Source: DGNJ01 sp002388905 (GTDB taxonomy: Bacteria > Pseudomonadota > Gammaproteobacteria > Pseudomonadales > Porticoccaceae). From it: a stretch of DNA of 50,087 nt. A model generated the notes under the pieces. It saw only the letters and a program-made list of their open reading frames with translations, made no database searches and had not been told where the DNA came from. The stretch covers positions 1-50,087 of the forward strand of contig DAITSJ010000027.1 of the NCBI GenBank assembly GCA_036843405.1, in the 5' to 3' direction. Every line of letters begins with the position of its first letter. Within the stretch, counting starts at the first letter, position 1. The position numbers and the translations under genes are program-made. Below, piece after piece: positions 17,072 to 25,575 of the stretch.

Positions 17072-18124
17072 ATGAAAACGCCATTCTGGAAAATACTTGT
17101 GCCGCTGGCGCTGTTGCTCGCGGGGGCGGGTGCGCGGGGTGAGGTTACCGGTTGCGAGACCGTCGGCCACGTTCAGGGCGTGTGTGGATTTCCCGCGCCG
17201 GAGGACATGGCGGTGCTGCCGGGAGGCAGGCATCTGCTCTTGAGTCCTTTCGGGGGCATCAGCGGCGAGCACCCGCAATCGCTTTATGTTTTCGAGACCG
17301 AAACCCTGAAAGCCGGGCCCGTTGCTTACCGGAAAGACGACGGACGCTGGGACGGGGGCCTTTGCGATACCGACCCCGGGGAAAAATTCGGTGCCCACGG
17401 CGTCCATATCTCGCAGAGGCAGGACGGCAGCTGGCAGTTGCTGGCGGTCAACCACGACCGCGAGGCGGTGGAAATGTTCGAGATCGTCGGCGCCGGTGCT
17501 TCGGAGCCGGCTCTTGCCTGGCGCGGCTGCGTGGTCTTGCCCGCCGGCAGCACGCTCAATGATGTCGCCGCCCTGCCGGGCGGTGGTTTCCTGGTCAGTC
17601 ACATGATGGCGCGCAGCGAGGGTGATCTGATGGCAGCCATGGCGCAGACCGGGGATACCGGCCATATCTGGCGTTGGCGCCCGGGGAGGGGTGTGGACAA
17701 GCTGCCCGGCAGCGACAGCAATCTGCCCAACGGCGTGGCTGTCAGCGATGACGGGCGCCATGTCTATATCGCCGAGACCGGCCGCCGCCAGGTGCGCAAG
17801 CTCGATTACGCCAGCGGCGAACACTTGGGTACCGCGTCAGTGGCGGCGGATAACTTTACCTGGACGCCCGACGGCCGCCTGCTGACCGCCGGTATCACCG
17901 GCGCCATGCCCGAAGGCTGCATGACCTCTCCCGGCCCCTGCCTGGCCCCCTTTCATATCGCCGCCATAGACCCGGAAACCCTGGCGGTGACTGTCCTGCA
18001 TCGGCAGAGCGGGCCACCCATGGGGGCCGGCAGTGTGGCGGTTCTCGTCGGTGATACGCTCTATGCAGGGTCTTTCAAGGGCCACCAGTTACTGCGCATC
18101 AACCTGGGTGAAAAAACCGATTGA
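17072..18124 (+). CDS. Secreted paraoxonase (PON)-like lactonase/arylesterase
   Basis: The 350-aa protein has a signal peptide (residues 1-22, GAGARG) and a six-bladed beta-propeller with the residues of the PON family in the right order: Glu44-Asp45 (APEDM), His109 (GAHGVHIS), His128 (VNHDRE), Asn163 (LNDV), Asn220 (LPNGVAV) and Asp260-Asn261 (ADNFTW). In human PON1 the equivalents bind the two calcium ions and form the catalytic histidine pair used for lactone and ester hydrolysis. The product is therefore likely a periplasmic calcium-dependent lactonase, possibly acting on acyl-homoserine or other lactones. It is a single-gene unit, with AAAGGAAACA before ATG 17072. Confidence 0.82.
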   Translation: MKTPFWKILVPLALLLAGAGARGEVTGCETVGHVQGVCGFPAPEDMAVLPGGRHLLLSPFGGISGEHPQSLYVFETETLKAGPVAYRKDDGRWDGGLCDTDPGEKFGAHGVHISQRQDGSWQLLAVNHDREAVEMFEIVGAGASEPALAWRGCVVLPAGSTLNDVAALPGGGFLVSHMMARSEGDLMAAMAQTGDTGHIWRWRPGRGVDKLPGSDSNLPNGVAVSDDGRHVYIAETGRRQVRKLDYASGEHLGTASVAADNFTWTPDGRLLTAGITGAMPEGCMTSPGPCLAPFHIAAIDPETLAVTVLHRQSGPPMGAGSVAVLVGDTLYAGSFKGHQLLRINLGEKTD

Positions 18125-18139
18125 GCGCCTTTGTCGAGA

Positions 18140-18481
18140 CTAGGCAGTAAAAAAATCAGCCCGGGGCGTTCCGGTTTCGTCATAGACGGGCTCACTGATA
18201 TCCGCCCGGTATTTGAGTACCTCGGCACCGGTCATGCCGAAACCGGCAATGGCTTCGGACATTTCCAGGTACCATTTCGACTTGAAATGGGCGGCCAGCG
18301 ATGCCTCGTCGCGCCAGCGTTCGAAGACGCGAATGCGGCCGGGAATGAGGGGGTTGGGGCACCAGTCGTAATCCAGACAGCCGTCTTCGGTGAGGGCGCC
18401 TTCGATCAGGTGTCTGGTCGACGACATGGCGTTATCCACCTGTTTGGGATCCAGGTCGATATTTCCGGAAATAATGATCAT
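18140..18481 (-). CDS. Antibiotic biosynthesis monooxygenase (ABM) domain protein
   Basis: The 113-aa protein fits the dimeric alpha/beta ABM fold: IIISGNIDLDPKQ, then GCLDYDWCPNPL with the conserved Gly-Cys, then VFERWRDEASLAAHF, where the E-x-W and the Leu/His spacing are typical. Members act as cofactor-free quinone-forming monooxygenases or small stress proteins. GGAGACATATC precedes ATG 18481. It is convergent with the PON-like gene, ending 15 bp beyond its stop, and is 88 bp after the PA4642-type gene on the same strand. Function unknown. Confidence 0.82.
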   Translation of the reverse strand: MIIISGNIDLDPKQVDNAMSSTRHLIEGALTEDGCLDYDWCPNPLIPGRIRVFERWRDEASLAAHFKSKWYLEMSEAIAGFGMTGAEVLKYRADISEPVYDETGTPRADFFTA

Positions 18482-18569
18482 GATATGTCTCCTCGCGGTT
18501 GATCCGTGTGTCCGGGGATTTCAGTAATATCGGGTCAAACTGTACGCGCATTACTGGCGCAGGGTCGGG

Positions 18570-18866
18570 TTATTCCGCCCCGTGCCGTTCCATCACCGCA
18601 ATATAGTCGTCCGCCAGGCGGTGGGTCTTCATTATCTGGAGCATGGTTTTGCCCGCCGGGCCCCTGGCGCTGATGTCCCGGCCTTCATCCACGAAAAACT
18701 TGACGAAAGTGGCGAAATTTTCCGGAATCATGCCCCGGTAGGCTTTTTCCAGCAGGTGATAGTCGGCGTTGACGCCTTCCGGCGGCTGGAATTCCAGAAA
18801 ACTCTTGATGCGTTCGTCATCGAAAAATTCGCCGATGACTTTCTCTTTGTCTTTTTTTAGGGCCAT
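18570..18866 (-). CDS. PA4642-family protein
   Basis: The 98-aa protein resembles the conserved PA4642 family of Pseudomonas and relatives: KKDKEKVIGEFFDDERI at the start, GVNADYHLLEKAYRGM in the centre and ARGPAGKTMLQI near the end. Those are small cytoplasmic proteins of unknown function. Its position downstream of gatB on the same strand, 107 bp away, mirrors arrangements in Pseudomonas-type genomes, but function cannot be derived from it. Confidence 0.8.
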   Translation of the reverse strand: MALKKDKEKVIGEFFDDERIKSFLEFQPPEGVNADYHLLEKAYRGMIPENFATFVKFFVDEGRDISARGPAGKTMLQIMKTHRLADDYIAVMERHGAE

Positions 18867-18973
18867 GGTGTCTCTGGTCCGGTCAGTGGTTTATCGGTTC
18901 GGTTCGGCGCCGTTGCCGGGAATCCAAGGGCGTGGCAGTTGATTCGGCCGGCTCTTACACGGAATCGCCCGGC

Positions 18974-20440
18974 TTACAAAAGGGCGTCGAGCTTTTCCTT
19001 CAGTATGTCATTAACCTGTTTGGGGTCCGCCTGTCCCCCGGAGGCCTTCATCACCTGGCCGACGAAATAGCCCAGCATCTTGGGGCGCTTTTTCGGGTCG
19101 GCGCCGCGGTAGTTATCCACCTGGTTGGGGCTTTTGGCGATGACTTCGTCCACCATTTTCTCGATGGCCGTGCTGTCGGTGACCTGCCTGAGTCCCCGGT
19201 CCTCGATAACGGCATCCGGTCCGCCTTCGCCCCGCCACATGGCATCCAGGACTTCCTTGGCCATCTTGGTGGAGAGGGTGCCGTCGAGAATCCGGGTAAC
19301 CATCAATCCAAGGTCCTCCGGTCTGACGGGGCACTCCCCGATGTGCCGGTCCTCGCTGTTCAGACGCGCCGACAGTTCGCCCATGATCCAGTTGGCCGCC
19401 TGCTTGGCGTCGCCGCATTCCCGGGCCACGGCCTCAAAGTAATTGGCCATGGCGGCGTCGTCGCCGAGTACACCGGCGTCGTAGTCGCTCAGGCCGTAGT
19501 CCTCCACGAAACGCCGGTGGCGCGCGTCCGGCAGTTCGGGCAGGTCCGCGGCGATGGCCTCGATGGTGGCGTCGTCCAGGACCACGGGCAGCAGGTCCGG
19601 GCAGGGGAAGTAGCGGTAGTCGGTGGCTTCCTCCTTGGTGCGCATGGTGCGCGCGGTCCGGGTCTCGCCGTTGTAGAGCCGGGTTTCCTGGATCACGGTA
19701 CCGCCGTCCTCGAGCAGGTCGATCTGGCGTTCCACCTCCAGTTCGATGGCCTCTTCCATAAAGCGGAAAGAATTCAGGTTCTTGGTTTCGGTGCGGGTGC
19801 CCAGTTTGTCGTCGCCGGCCCTGCGCACCGAAATGTTAACGTCAAAACGCATGGAGCCCTGGGACATGTCGCCGTCGCATATCCCCAGGGACGTGACGAT
19901 GGCATGCAGTTTCCTGGCATAGGCCACTGCCTCGGCGGCACTGCGCATGTCGGGCTCCGAGACGATCTCGATCAGGGGGGTGCCGGCCCGGTTCAGGTCG
20001 ATGCCGGTCATGCCATGACCATGGTTTGCATAGGAGGCTTCATGCAACGATTTGCCGGCATCCTCCTCCAGGTGGGCGTGGTGGATACGTATCCGCTTGC
20101 TCTCGCCGTTGTCGAGCTGAATGTCCACATGGCCCGGGCCGACAATAGGTTTTGCCAGTTGCGTGGTCTGATAGCCCTTGGGCAGGTCCGGGTAGAAGTA
20201 GTTCTTGCGCTCGAACACCGAGGTGCGGGCAATCTCCGCGTTGACCGCCAGCCCGAACATCACCGCGTAACGGAAGGCATTCTCATTGGCCACCGGCAGG
20301 GTGCCGGGCATGGCCAGGTCCAGGGCGCAGGCCTGGGTGTTGGGCGGGGCGCCGAAGGCTGTGCTGGCGCCGGAGAACAGCTTGCTCCGGGTGGCGAGCT
20401 GGACGTGGACTTCGAGGCCGATCACGGTTTCCCAGGTCAT
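18974..20440 (-). CDS. gatB: Asp-tRNA(Asn)/Glu-tRNA(Gln) amidotransferase subunit B
   Basis: The 488-aa GatB kinase-type subunit starts with TWETVIGLEVHVQL and has TQACALDLAMPGTLPV, shown partly, the PDLPKGYQTTQLAKPI segment and the HLEEDAGKSLH metal-binding region; the C-terminal YqeY-like tail ends LNDILKEKLDALL-type (NDILKEKLD). It phosphorylates misacylated tRNA and receives ammonia from GatA. The gene completes a gatC-gatA-gatB operon: its start overlaps the gatA stop by 4 bp. The presence of the trimer suggests that this organism makes Gln-tRNA and/or Asn-tRNA by transamidation. Confidence 0.96.
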   Translation of the reverse strand: MTWETVIGLEVHVQLATRSKLFSGASTAFGAPPNTQACALDLAMPGTLPVANENAFRYAVMFGLAVNAEIARTSVFERKNYFYPDLPKGYQTTQLAKPIVGPGHVDIQLDNGESKRIRIHHAHLEEDAGKSLHEASYANHGHGMTGIDLNRAGTPLIEIVSEPDMRSAAEAVAYARKLHAIVTSLGICDGDMSQGSMRFDVNISVRRAGDDKLGTRTETKNLNSFRFMEEAIELEVERQIDLLEDGGTVIQETRLYNGETRTARTMRTKEEATDYRYFPCPDLLPVVLDDATIEAIAADLPELPDARHRRFVEDYGLSDYDAGVLGDDAAMANYFEAVARECGDAKQAANWIMGELSARLNSEDRHIGECPVRPEDLGLMVTRILDGTLSTKMAKEVLDAMWRGEGGPDAVIEDRGLRQVTDSTAIEKMVDEVIAKSPNQVDNYRGADPKKRPKMLGYFVGQVMKASGGQADPKQVNDILKEKLDALL

Positions 20441-21897
20441 GCCGCGTCCTCCTCCGCCGGGGTCCGGTCATGCCAGTCGGTGGCCTCCTGGAACCGGTGG
20501 GCAACGTTGAGCATGCGCTCCTCGCTGAAGTAGTCGCCAATAAGCTGCATGCCCACCGGCATGCCATCGACAAAGCCACAGGGCACGGACATGGCGGGCA
20601 GCCCGGCCAGGTTGGCGGCGATGGTGTAGATATCCTCCAGGTACATGTCCACCGGGTTGTCGCCCTTGGCCCCGAAACCGAAAGCGGGGTTGGGGCAGGT
20701 GGGTCCGACGATGACGTCGATCTTTTCGAAGGCCTCGACAAAGTCTCTTTTAATAAGCCGGCGCACCTGCTGGGCCTTGTTGTAGTAGGCGTCGTAGTAA
20801 CCGGCGGATAGGCAGTAGGTGCCCACCAGGATGCGGCGCTTGACCTCGTCCCCGAAGCCCTCGCCCCGGGTGCGCATGTACAGGTCGCGCAGGTCCGCGG
20901 GGTTCTCGCAGCGGTAGCCGTAGCGGACCCCGTCGTAGCGGGACAGGTTGGCGGAGGCTTCCGCCGGCGCAATCACGTAATAGGCGGGCACCGACAGGCC
21001 GGAGTGGGGCAGGGATATGTCCACCAGGGTGGCGCCCAGCTTTTCCAGTTCGGTGAGCGCGGCGCGCACCGCCTCGGCGGTGCCGGGATTGAGGCCCTGG
21101 TCGAAATATTCACCGGGGATACCGATGCGCAGACCTTCCAGGGAATCGTCGAGACCGGCGCGGTAGTCGGGCACGTCCATTTTCAGCGAGGTAGAATCTT
21201 TCGGATCGAAGCTGGCCATGGCGTTGAGCATCAGCGCGGCGTCCTCGGCGGTACGGGCCAGGGGGCCCCCCTGGTCGAGGCTCGAGGCAAAGGCGATCAT
21301 GCCCCACCGGGATACCCTGCCGTAGGTGGGCTTGAGGCCGGTAATGCCGCACAGGGCCGCCGGCTGGCGGATGGAGCCGCCGGTATCGGTGGCGGTGGCG
21401 GCCGGGGCAAGGCGCGCGGCTACCGCCGCCGCGGAACCGCCGGAGGAGCCCCCGGGAACGGTGTCGGTGTTCCAGGGGTTTTTTACCGGGCCGTACCAAC
21501 TGGTTTCGTTGGAGGAACCCATGGCGAATTCGTCCATATTGGTCTTGCCCAGCACCACGGCCCCGGCCTTGCGATAGTTCTCCACCACGGTGGCATCGTA
21601 GGGGGGCACGAAATTATCGAGCATCCTCGAGCCGCAGCTGGTGCGCACGCCGGTGGTGCAGAAGATGTCCTTGTGGGCGATGGGTACGCCGCAAAGGGGG
21701 TGATTGTCGCCCCTGGCGCGGCGGTTGTCCGCCTCGGTGGCGGTGGCCATGGCCTGTTCTTCCGTCACAGTGATAAAGCTGTTGTAGGTCTTGTCGCGAG
21801 CCGCAATCCGGTCCAGGAAGTGGCGGGTCAGTTCGACACTGGAAAACTCGCCGGCGGCGAGACCGGCGCTCAGTTGTGCGAGAGTCTTGTCGTGCAT
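20437..21897 (-). CDS. gatA: Asp-tRNA(Asn)/Glu-tRNA(Gln) amidotransferase subunit A
   Basis: The 486-aa amidase-signature enzyme has the catalytic Ser-cisSer-Lys set: Lys76 (PIAHKDIF), Ser151 (GGSSGGSAAA) and Ser175 (DTGGSIRQPA), matching the spacing of well-studied GatA proteins. It hydrolyses glutamine and channels ammonia to GatB. The open frame runs upstream to 22224 through the gatC region in another frame; ATG 21897 is chosen from the family's conserved start (DKTLAQLSAGL) and an AGGAACC site. It lies 61 bp after gatC and overlaps gatB by 4 bp. Confidence 0.96.
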   Translation of the reverse strand: MHDKTLAQLSAGLAAGEFSSVELTRHFLDRIAARDKTYNSFITVTEEQAMATATEADNRRARGDNHPLCGVPIAHKDIFCTTGVRTSCGSRMLDNFVPPYDATVVENYRKAGAVVLGKTNMDEFAMGSSNETSWYGPVKNPWNTDTVPGGSSGGSAAAVAARLAPAATATDTGGSIRQPAALCGITGLKPTYGRVSRWGMIAFASSLDQGGPLARTAEDAALMLNAMASFDPKDSTSLKMDVPDYRAGLDDSLEGLRIGIPGEYFDQGLNPGTAEAVRAALTELEKLGATLVDISLPHSGLSVPAYYVIAPAEASANLSRYDGVRYGYRCENPADLRDLYMRTRGEGFGDEVKRRILVGTYCLSAGYYDAYYNKAQQVRRLIKRDFVEAFEKIDVIVGPTCPNPAFGFGAKGDNPVDMYLEDIYTIAANLAGLPAMSVPCGFVDGMPVGMQLIGDYFSEERMLNVAHRFQEATDWHDRTPAEEDAA

Positions 21898-21958
21898 GTC
21901 GTGGTCGGTTCCTGTCGCAAGATCGGGTTGCGGAGTCTCTGGGTGAGCCTGTTCCGGT

Positions 21959-22246
21959 TTATTCGATAACCCGGGGCACCAGGTAGAGGCCGTCCTCGGT
22001 GGCGGGGGCGAGGGCCTGGAAAATCTCGCGTCGGTCGGGCTCGTCCACCTGGTCGGGGCGCAGGCGCTGGACCGCATCCAGGGGGTGGGCCATGGGATCG
22101 ATGCCGGTCGTGTCGGCGGCCTGCAATTGGTCCACCAGGGCCAGCACATCGGCGAGGCTGCGGGTGGTGCTGGCGATGTTTTCCTCGGTAATTTGAACTC
22201 GCGCCAACTCCGCGAGTTTTTCAATGTCCGCTCGTTCGATAGTCAT
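21959..22246 (-). CDS. gatC: Asp-tRNA(Asn)/Glu-tRNA(Gln) amidotransferase subunit C
   Basis: The 95-aa GatC is a small belt protein that stabilises the GatA-GatB complex. The N-terminal helix IEKLAELARVQI, the mid-segment VLALVDQLQAADT and the PLDAVQRLRPDQV stretch with VPRVIE at the end are family marks. The frame opens earlier, at 22375, but ATG 22246 (MTIERADIEKL) gives the standard length. The 191 bp to mreB are divergent and should contain promoters for both gatCAB and mreB. Confidence 0.95.
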   Translation of the reverse strand: MTIERADIEKLAELARVQITEENIASTTRSLADVLALVDQLQAADTTGIDPMAHPLDAVQRLRPDQVDEPDRREIFQALAPATEDGLYLVPRVIE

Positions 22247-22437
22247 GGTATGATTTCCGTTTTTAACCGGGGCCGGATCTGACGCCTTGAATGGCCCCGC
22301 CGGGCAGGTGCGTAACGGTACCACATCTGCCGCTTGCCCTGAATCCCTCGCATTGCTAGAGTCGCCCCAATTCAAGCGGATCAGGCAGGGCGGGCAGTTC
22401 CGCGACCGGCGGCTACCGAGACAGGAATAAAGAATCG

Positions 22438-23472
22438 ATGTTGAAAAAACTGCGTGGCATGTTCTCCAACGATTTGTCCATCGACCTGGGAACGGCCAAC
22501 ACCCTGATCTATGTGCGCGACAAGGGAATTGTCCTCAACGAACCCTCGGTGGTGGCAATCCGCCACCACCAGGGGCAGAAGATTGTCGAGGCGGTGGGGG
22601 TCGAGGCCAAACGCATGCTGGGCCGCACCCCGGGCAATATCACCGCCATCCGGCCCCTGAAGGACGGTGTTATCGCCGACTTCCAGGTCACCGAGAAAAT
22701 GCTCCAGCACTTTATCAAGAAGGTGCATTCCCACAGCCTGATTCCCCCGAGTCCCCGCGTCCTGATCTGCGTGCCCTGCCTGGCCACGGAAGTGGAGAAG
22801 CGGGCGATCCGTGAATCCGCCTACAGCGCCGGGGCGCGGGAGGTCTTCCTGATCGAAGAGCCCATGGCCGCCGCCATTGGCGCGGGGCTGCCGGTGGAGG
22901 ATGCCACCGGCTCCATGGTGGTGGATATCGGCGGCGGTACCACCGAGATCGCCATCCTTTCCCTGAACGGGGTCGTCTACTCGGATTCGGTGCGCATGGG
23001 CGGCGACCGCTTTGACGAGGCCATTTCCAACTACGTGCGTCGCAAGTACGGCAGCGTCATCGGCGACACCACCGCCGAACGCATCAAGATGGAAATCGGC
23101 AGCGCCTACCCCGGAACCGAGGTGCGCGAGATCGACGTGCGCGGCCGCAACCTGGCGGAAGGGGTACCCAAGAGTTTTACTCTTAACAGCGACGAAATTC
23201 TCGAGGCTCTCCAGGAGCCCCTGGCCAATATCGTCCAGGCGGTGAAGCGGGTGCTCGAGCAATCGCCGCCGGAACTGGCTTCCGATATCGCCGAGAGCGG
23301 CATCGTCCTCACCGGTGGCGGGGCCCTGCTGCGGGATATCGACCGGCTGCTCACCCATGAGACCGGCCTGCCGGTCATTGTCGCCGAGGAATCCCTGACC
23401 TGTGTCGCCAAGGGCGGCGGCATGGCCCTTGAACGTATGGACAAGCGGCGCCTGAATATCATGTCGCTCTGA
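22438..23472 (+). CDS. mreB: Rod-shape-determining actin homologue MreB
   Basis: The 344-aa cytoplasmic actin-like ATPase forms membrane-bound filaments directing lateral wall synthesis. Visible features are the amphipathic start MLKKLRGMFSNDLSIDLGTAN, shown in part, phosphate loop 1 (DLGTANTL), the connect motif RVLICVPC, phosphate 2 (VVDIGGGTTEIA) and the adenosine motif (SGIVLTGGGALL). Length is the standard one. It heads the shape/septation set mreB-mreC-mreD-maf-rng-yhdP. A stem-loop between mreB and mreC (23,484-23,509) would allow MreB to be made in excess over MreCD. Confidence 0.97.
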   Translation: MLKKLRGMFSNDLSIDLGTANTLIYVRDKGIVLNEPSVVAIRHHQGQKIVEAVGVEAKRMLGRTPGNITAIRPLKDGVIADFQVTEKMLQHFIKKVHSHSLIPPSPRVLICVPCLATEVEKRAIRESAYSAGAREVFLIEEPMAAAIGAGLPVEDATGSMVVDIGGGTTEIAILSLNGVVYSDSVRMGGDRFDEAISNYVRRKYGSVIGDTTAERIKMEIGSAYPGTEVREIDVRGRNLAEGVPKSFTLNSDEILEALQEPLANIVQAVKRVLEQSPPELASDIAESGIVLTGGGALLRDIDRLLTHETGLPVIVAEESLTCVAKGGGMALERMDKRRLNIMSL

Positions 23473-23483
23473 TCGGGCTGTCG

Positions 23484-23509
23484 GCGGGCCGGCCCCTGGT
23501 CCGGCCCGC
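23484..23509 (+). terminator. Hairpin between mreB and mreC
   Basis: GCGGGCCGG (23484-23492) pairs perfectly with CCGGCCCGC (23501-23509) around an 8-nt loop, starting 12 bp after the mreB stop. Only a weak TTTT occurs further on, so partial termination or transcript processing is more likely than a full stop. Confidence 0.5.
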
Positions 23510-23596
23510 ATTGGGCTCGAAGCCGGAATTTTATACAATAACGACGTCCATTGGCGGGTGATGGCAATCGCCGGCTGCCAATACCCGGATCCGTTT

Positions 23597-23602
23597 GAGG
23601 TG
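23597..23602 (+). promoter_or_regulatory. Strong ribosome-binding site ahead of a non-standard mreC start
   Basis: GAGGTG at 23597-23602 is followed after 5 nt by ATC AAG AGA ATT (23608 on), in frame with mreC and matching the conserved MIKRIF-type start of MreC proteins. There is no ATG, GTG or TTG in this frame between the upstream stop (23596-23598) and GTG 23641, which itself lacks a good site. Confidence 0.45.
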
Positions 23603-23640
23603 TCGCGATCAAGAGAATTTTCGCCACAGGCCCTTCCCCG

Positions 23641-24474
23641 GTGCTGCATTTGCTCGGCCTGGGTTTTCTCGCCCTGGTTCTGGTTGCGGTGGATACCTAT
23701 ACCGACTGGCTCGACCCCCTCACCTCCCGTCTCTCCCAGGCCGCCCTGCCTTTTCAGTGGGTGGGCAACATCCCCGCCCGGGTGAGCGAGTGGGGCAATG
23801 AATCCGTCGTTTCGCGGATGCAGCTGGAAACCGAGAACGAGCGCTTGCGCCGGCAACTGAGAGTTCACAAGGCGCAGCTTCAGCGCATGGCGGCCATCGC
23901 CGCCGAAAATTCCCGCCTGCGCAATCTCCTGAATGCCACTGAGTTGCTCAAGGACCGGGTACTGGTAGCCGAGCTGATCGGCGTTTCCCCGGACCCCCTG
24001 CGCCATACCATCGTCATCAATCGGGGCCGGGTCGACGGCGCCCACGCCGGGCAACCGGTACTGGACGATGTCGGCCTCATGGGCCAGATCACCGGCGTTC
24101 GGGAGCACAACAGCACCGTGCTCTTGATAACCGACAGCCGCCATGCCCTGCCGGTACAGGTGGTGCGCAACGGCGTTCGCGCCATTGTCGAGGGCACCGG
24201 CGATTTCCGGCGCCTGCAACTGCGGCATGTGTCGCCGACCCTGGACGTCAGGGAAGGGGATCAGCTGGTCAGTTCGGGGCTGGGCGGACGGTTCCCGGTT
24301 GGCTATCCGGTGGGGGAGGTCATCCACATCGAGCGCGATCCGGGACAGTCGTTCCTGGATGTCGAGGTGGAGCCGGCGGCCAACATCGAACGCAGCCGTC
24401 ACTTGCTGCTGGTTTTCTCGGCGGTGGAGGAGCTGGCGGGGCCGGTAAAAACCGATGAGGCTGGCGGTGGCTAG
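23641..24474 (+). CDS. mreC: Rod-shape-determining protein MreC
   Basis: MreC is an inner-membrane protein with a periplasmic domain that links MreB to the wall-synthesis machinery. From GTG 23641 the product is 277 aa: one membrane helix at about 2-18, a coiled coil around residues 60-100 (LETENERLRRQLRVHKAQL, partly quoted), and the beta domains with VVAELIG-like VLVAELIGVSPDP and QLVSSGLGGRFP. Family members normally have about 11 further N-terminal residues (IKRIFATGPSP), which are present upstream in frame but without a standard start codon (see the 23,597 site). The stop overlaps mreD by 20 bp. Confidence 0.92.
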   Translation: MLHLLGLGFLALVLVAVDTYTDWLDPLTSRLSQAALPFQWVGNIPARVSEWGNESVVSRMQLETENERLRRQLRVHKAQLQRMAAIAAENSRLRNLLNATELLKDRVLVAELIGVSPDPLRHTIVINRGRVDGAHAGQPVLDDVGLMGQITGVREHNSTVLLITDSRHALPVQVVRNGVRAIVEGTGDFRRLQLRHVSPTLDVREGDQLVSSGLGGRFPVGYPVGEVIHIERDPGQSFLDVEVEPAANIERSRHLLLVFSAVEELAGPVKTDEAGGG

Positions 24475-24940
24475 GGTCTCTTTGTTTTGGGGGTTGTCGC
24501 TGAGCCTTGTCCTGGCCCTGGTGCTCTACTTTTATCCGCTGCGCGGCGATCTGGGGCTCTGGCGCCCGCTGCTGGTATTCCTGGTGGTCATGTACTGGTT
24601 GCTGGTGGAACCCTACCGGCTGGGCATCGCTTTCGCGTGGCTGTGCGGCCTGGGCCTGGATATCCTGACCGGCGGCATCCTGGGCCAGCACGCCCTGGCA
24701 CTGGCCTGCTGCGCCTACCTCCTGCGCCTGGCGGGACAGCGCCTGCACCATTTCAGTATCTGGCACCAGGCGGTGCTCATTTCCCTGCTGGCCCTGCTTT
24801 ACCAGGCCGTTGTCGCCTTTGTCCACTTGCTGGCGGGCAGGGATGTTCCCGGTGCCTACATGGTCTATCCGGTATTGACGACGGTATTGCTCTGGCCCCT
24901 GATTGCCGGCATTCTGTCCCGTGTTTACACACCGGAGTAA
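24455..24940 (+). CDS. mreD: Rod-shape-determining protein MreD
   Basis: The 161-aa polytopic inner-membrane protein has five or more hydrophobic helices (SLSLVLALVLYFYP, RPLLVFLVVMYWLL, GLDILTGGILGQHAL) and the conserved DILTGGILGQH-type motif of MreD. It works with MreC to couple MreB to peptidoglycan synthesis. The start lies inside the end of mreC (20-bp overlap), so it is translationally coupled. Confidence 0.93.
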   Translation: MRLAVARVSLFWGLSLSLVLALVLYFYPLRGDLGLWRPLLVFLVVMYWLLVEPYRLGIAFAWLCGLGLDILTGGILGQHALALACCAYLLRLAGQRLHHFSIWHQAVLISLLALLYQAVVAFVHLLAGRDVPGAYMVYPVLTTVLLWPLIAGILSRVYTPE

Positions 24941-24949
24941 CTGCCAGCC

Positions 24950-25567
24950 GTGACTAACCGGAAGCAGGATTCCGACCCCCAGTTCACCCTCGCATCGGCC
25001 TCGCCCCGCCGCCGGGCCCTGTTGCAACAGATCGGCCTGCGTTTTCGAGTCCGCCCCGTGGATGTGGACGAAACCCCCTTGCCCGGTGAGGCGCCGGAGC
25101 CTTATGTCCTGCGTTTGGCGGCGCGCAAGGCGCGACGGGGCGCGGCCCTGTGGCCGGGCCTGCCGGCAATGGGTGCCGATACCACCGTGGTCCTGGGTGG
25201 CAAACTCCTGGGCAAGCCCGCGGATGAGGACGAAGCGGTGGCCTGCCTGATGGCACTCTCCGGGCGAAAGCATCGGGTGCTTTCGGCGGTCGCCCTGGTT
25301 CGCGGCGAGCGCCTGGAGACCCGCCTGTCGACCACGGTGGTCGGATTCCGACGCCTGATGGAGAGCGAGTGTCGCGCCTACTGGCGCACCGGGGAGCCGG
25401 CGGACAAGGCCGGCGGCTACGCCATCCAGGGACTGGGGGCGGTATTCGTTACGGCCATTGAGGGAAGTTACTCGGGAGTCGTGGGCCTGCCTTTGGCGGA
25501 AACGGGAGACCTGTTAAGGTCGTTCGGTATCTCCTACTGGCAGCAACCTGCCCCGACCGGGGTATAA
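24950..25567 (+). CDS. Maf-family nucleoside triphosphate pyrophosphatase
   Basis: The 205-aa cytoplasmic protein belongs to the Maf family: the N-terminal SASPRRRALLQQIG motif, the catalytic GADTTVVLGG region and the DKAGGYAIQGLGA motif are all present. The SASPRR form is that of YhdE, which hydrolyses dTTP/UTP and modified nucleotides and affects septum formation. GTG 24950 is the only sensible start, 9 bp after mreD. It sits in the usual mreBCD-maf-rng order. Confidence 0.93.
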   Translation: MTNRKQDSDPQFTLASASPRRRALLQQIGLRFRVRPVDVDETPLPGEAPEPYVLRLAARKARRGAALWPGLPAMGADTTVVLGGKLLGKPADEDEAVACLMALSGRKHRVLSAVALVRGERLETRLSTTVVGFRRLMESECRAYWRTGEPADKAGGYAIQGLGAVFVTAIEGSYSGVVGLPLAETGDLLRSFGISYWQQPAPTGV

Positions 25568-25575
25568 GGACAGCA

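Noticed and set aside
22381..24402. 673-codon minus-strand frame opposite mreB/mreC
   Set aside because: Antisense shadow; mreB and mreC are unambiguous.
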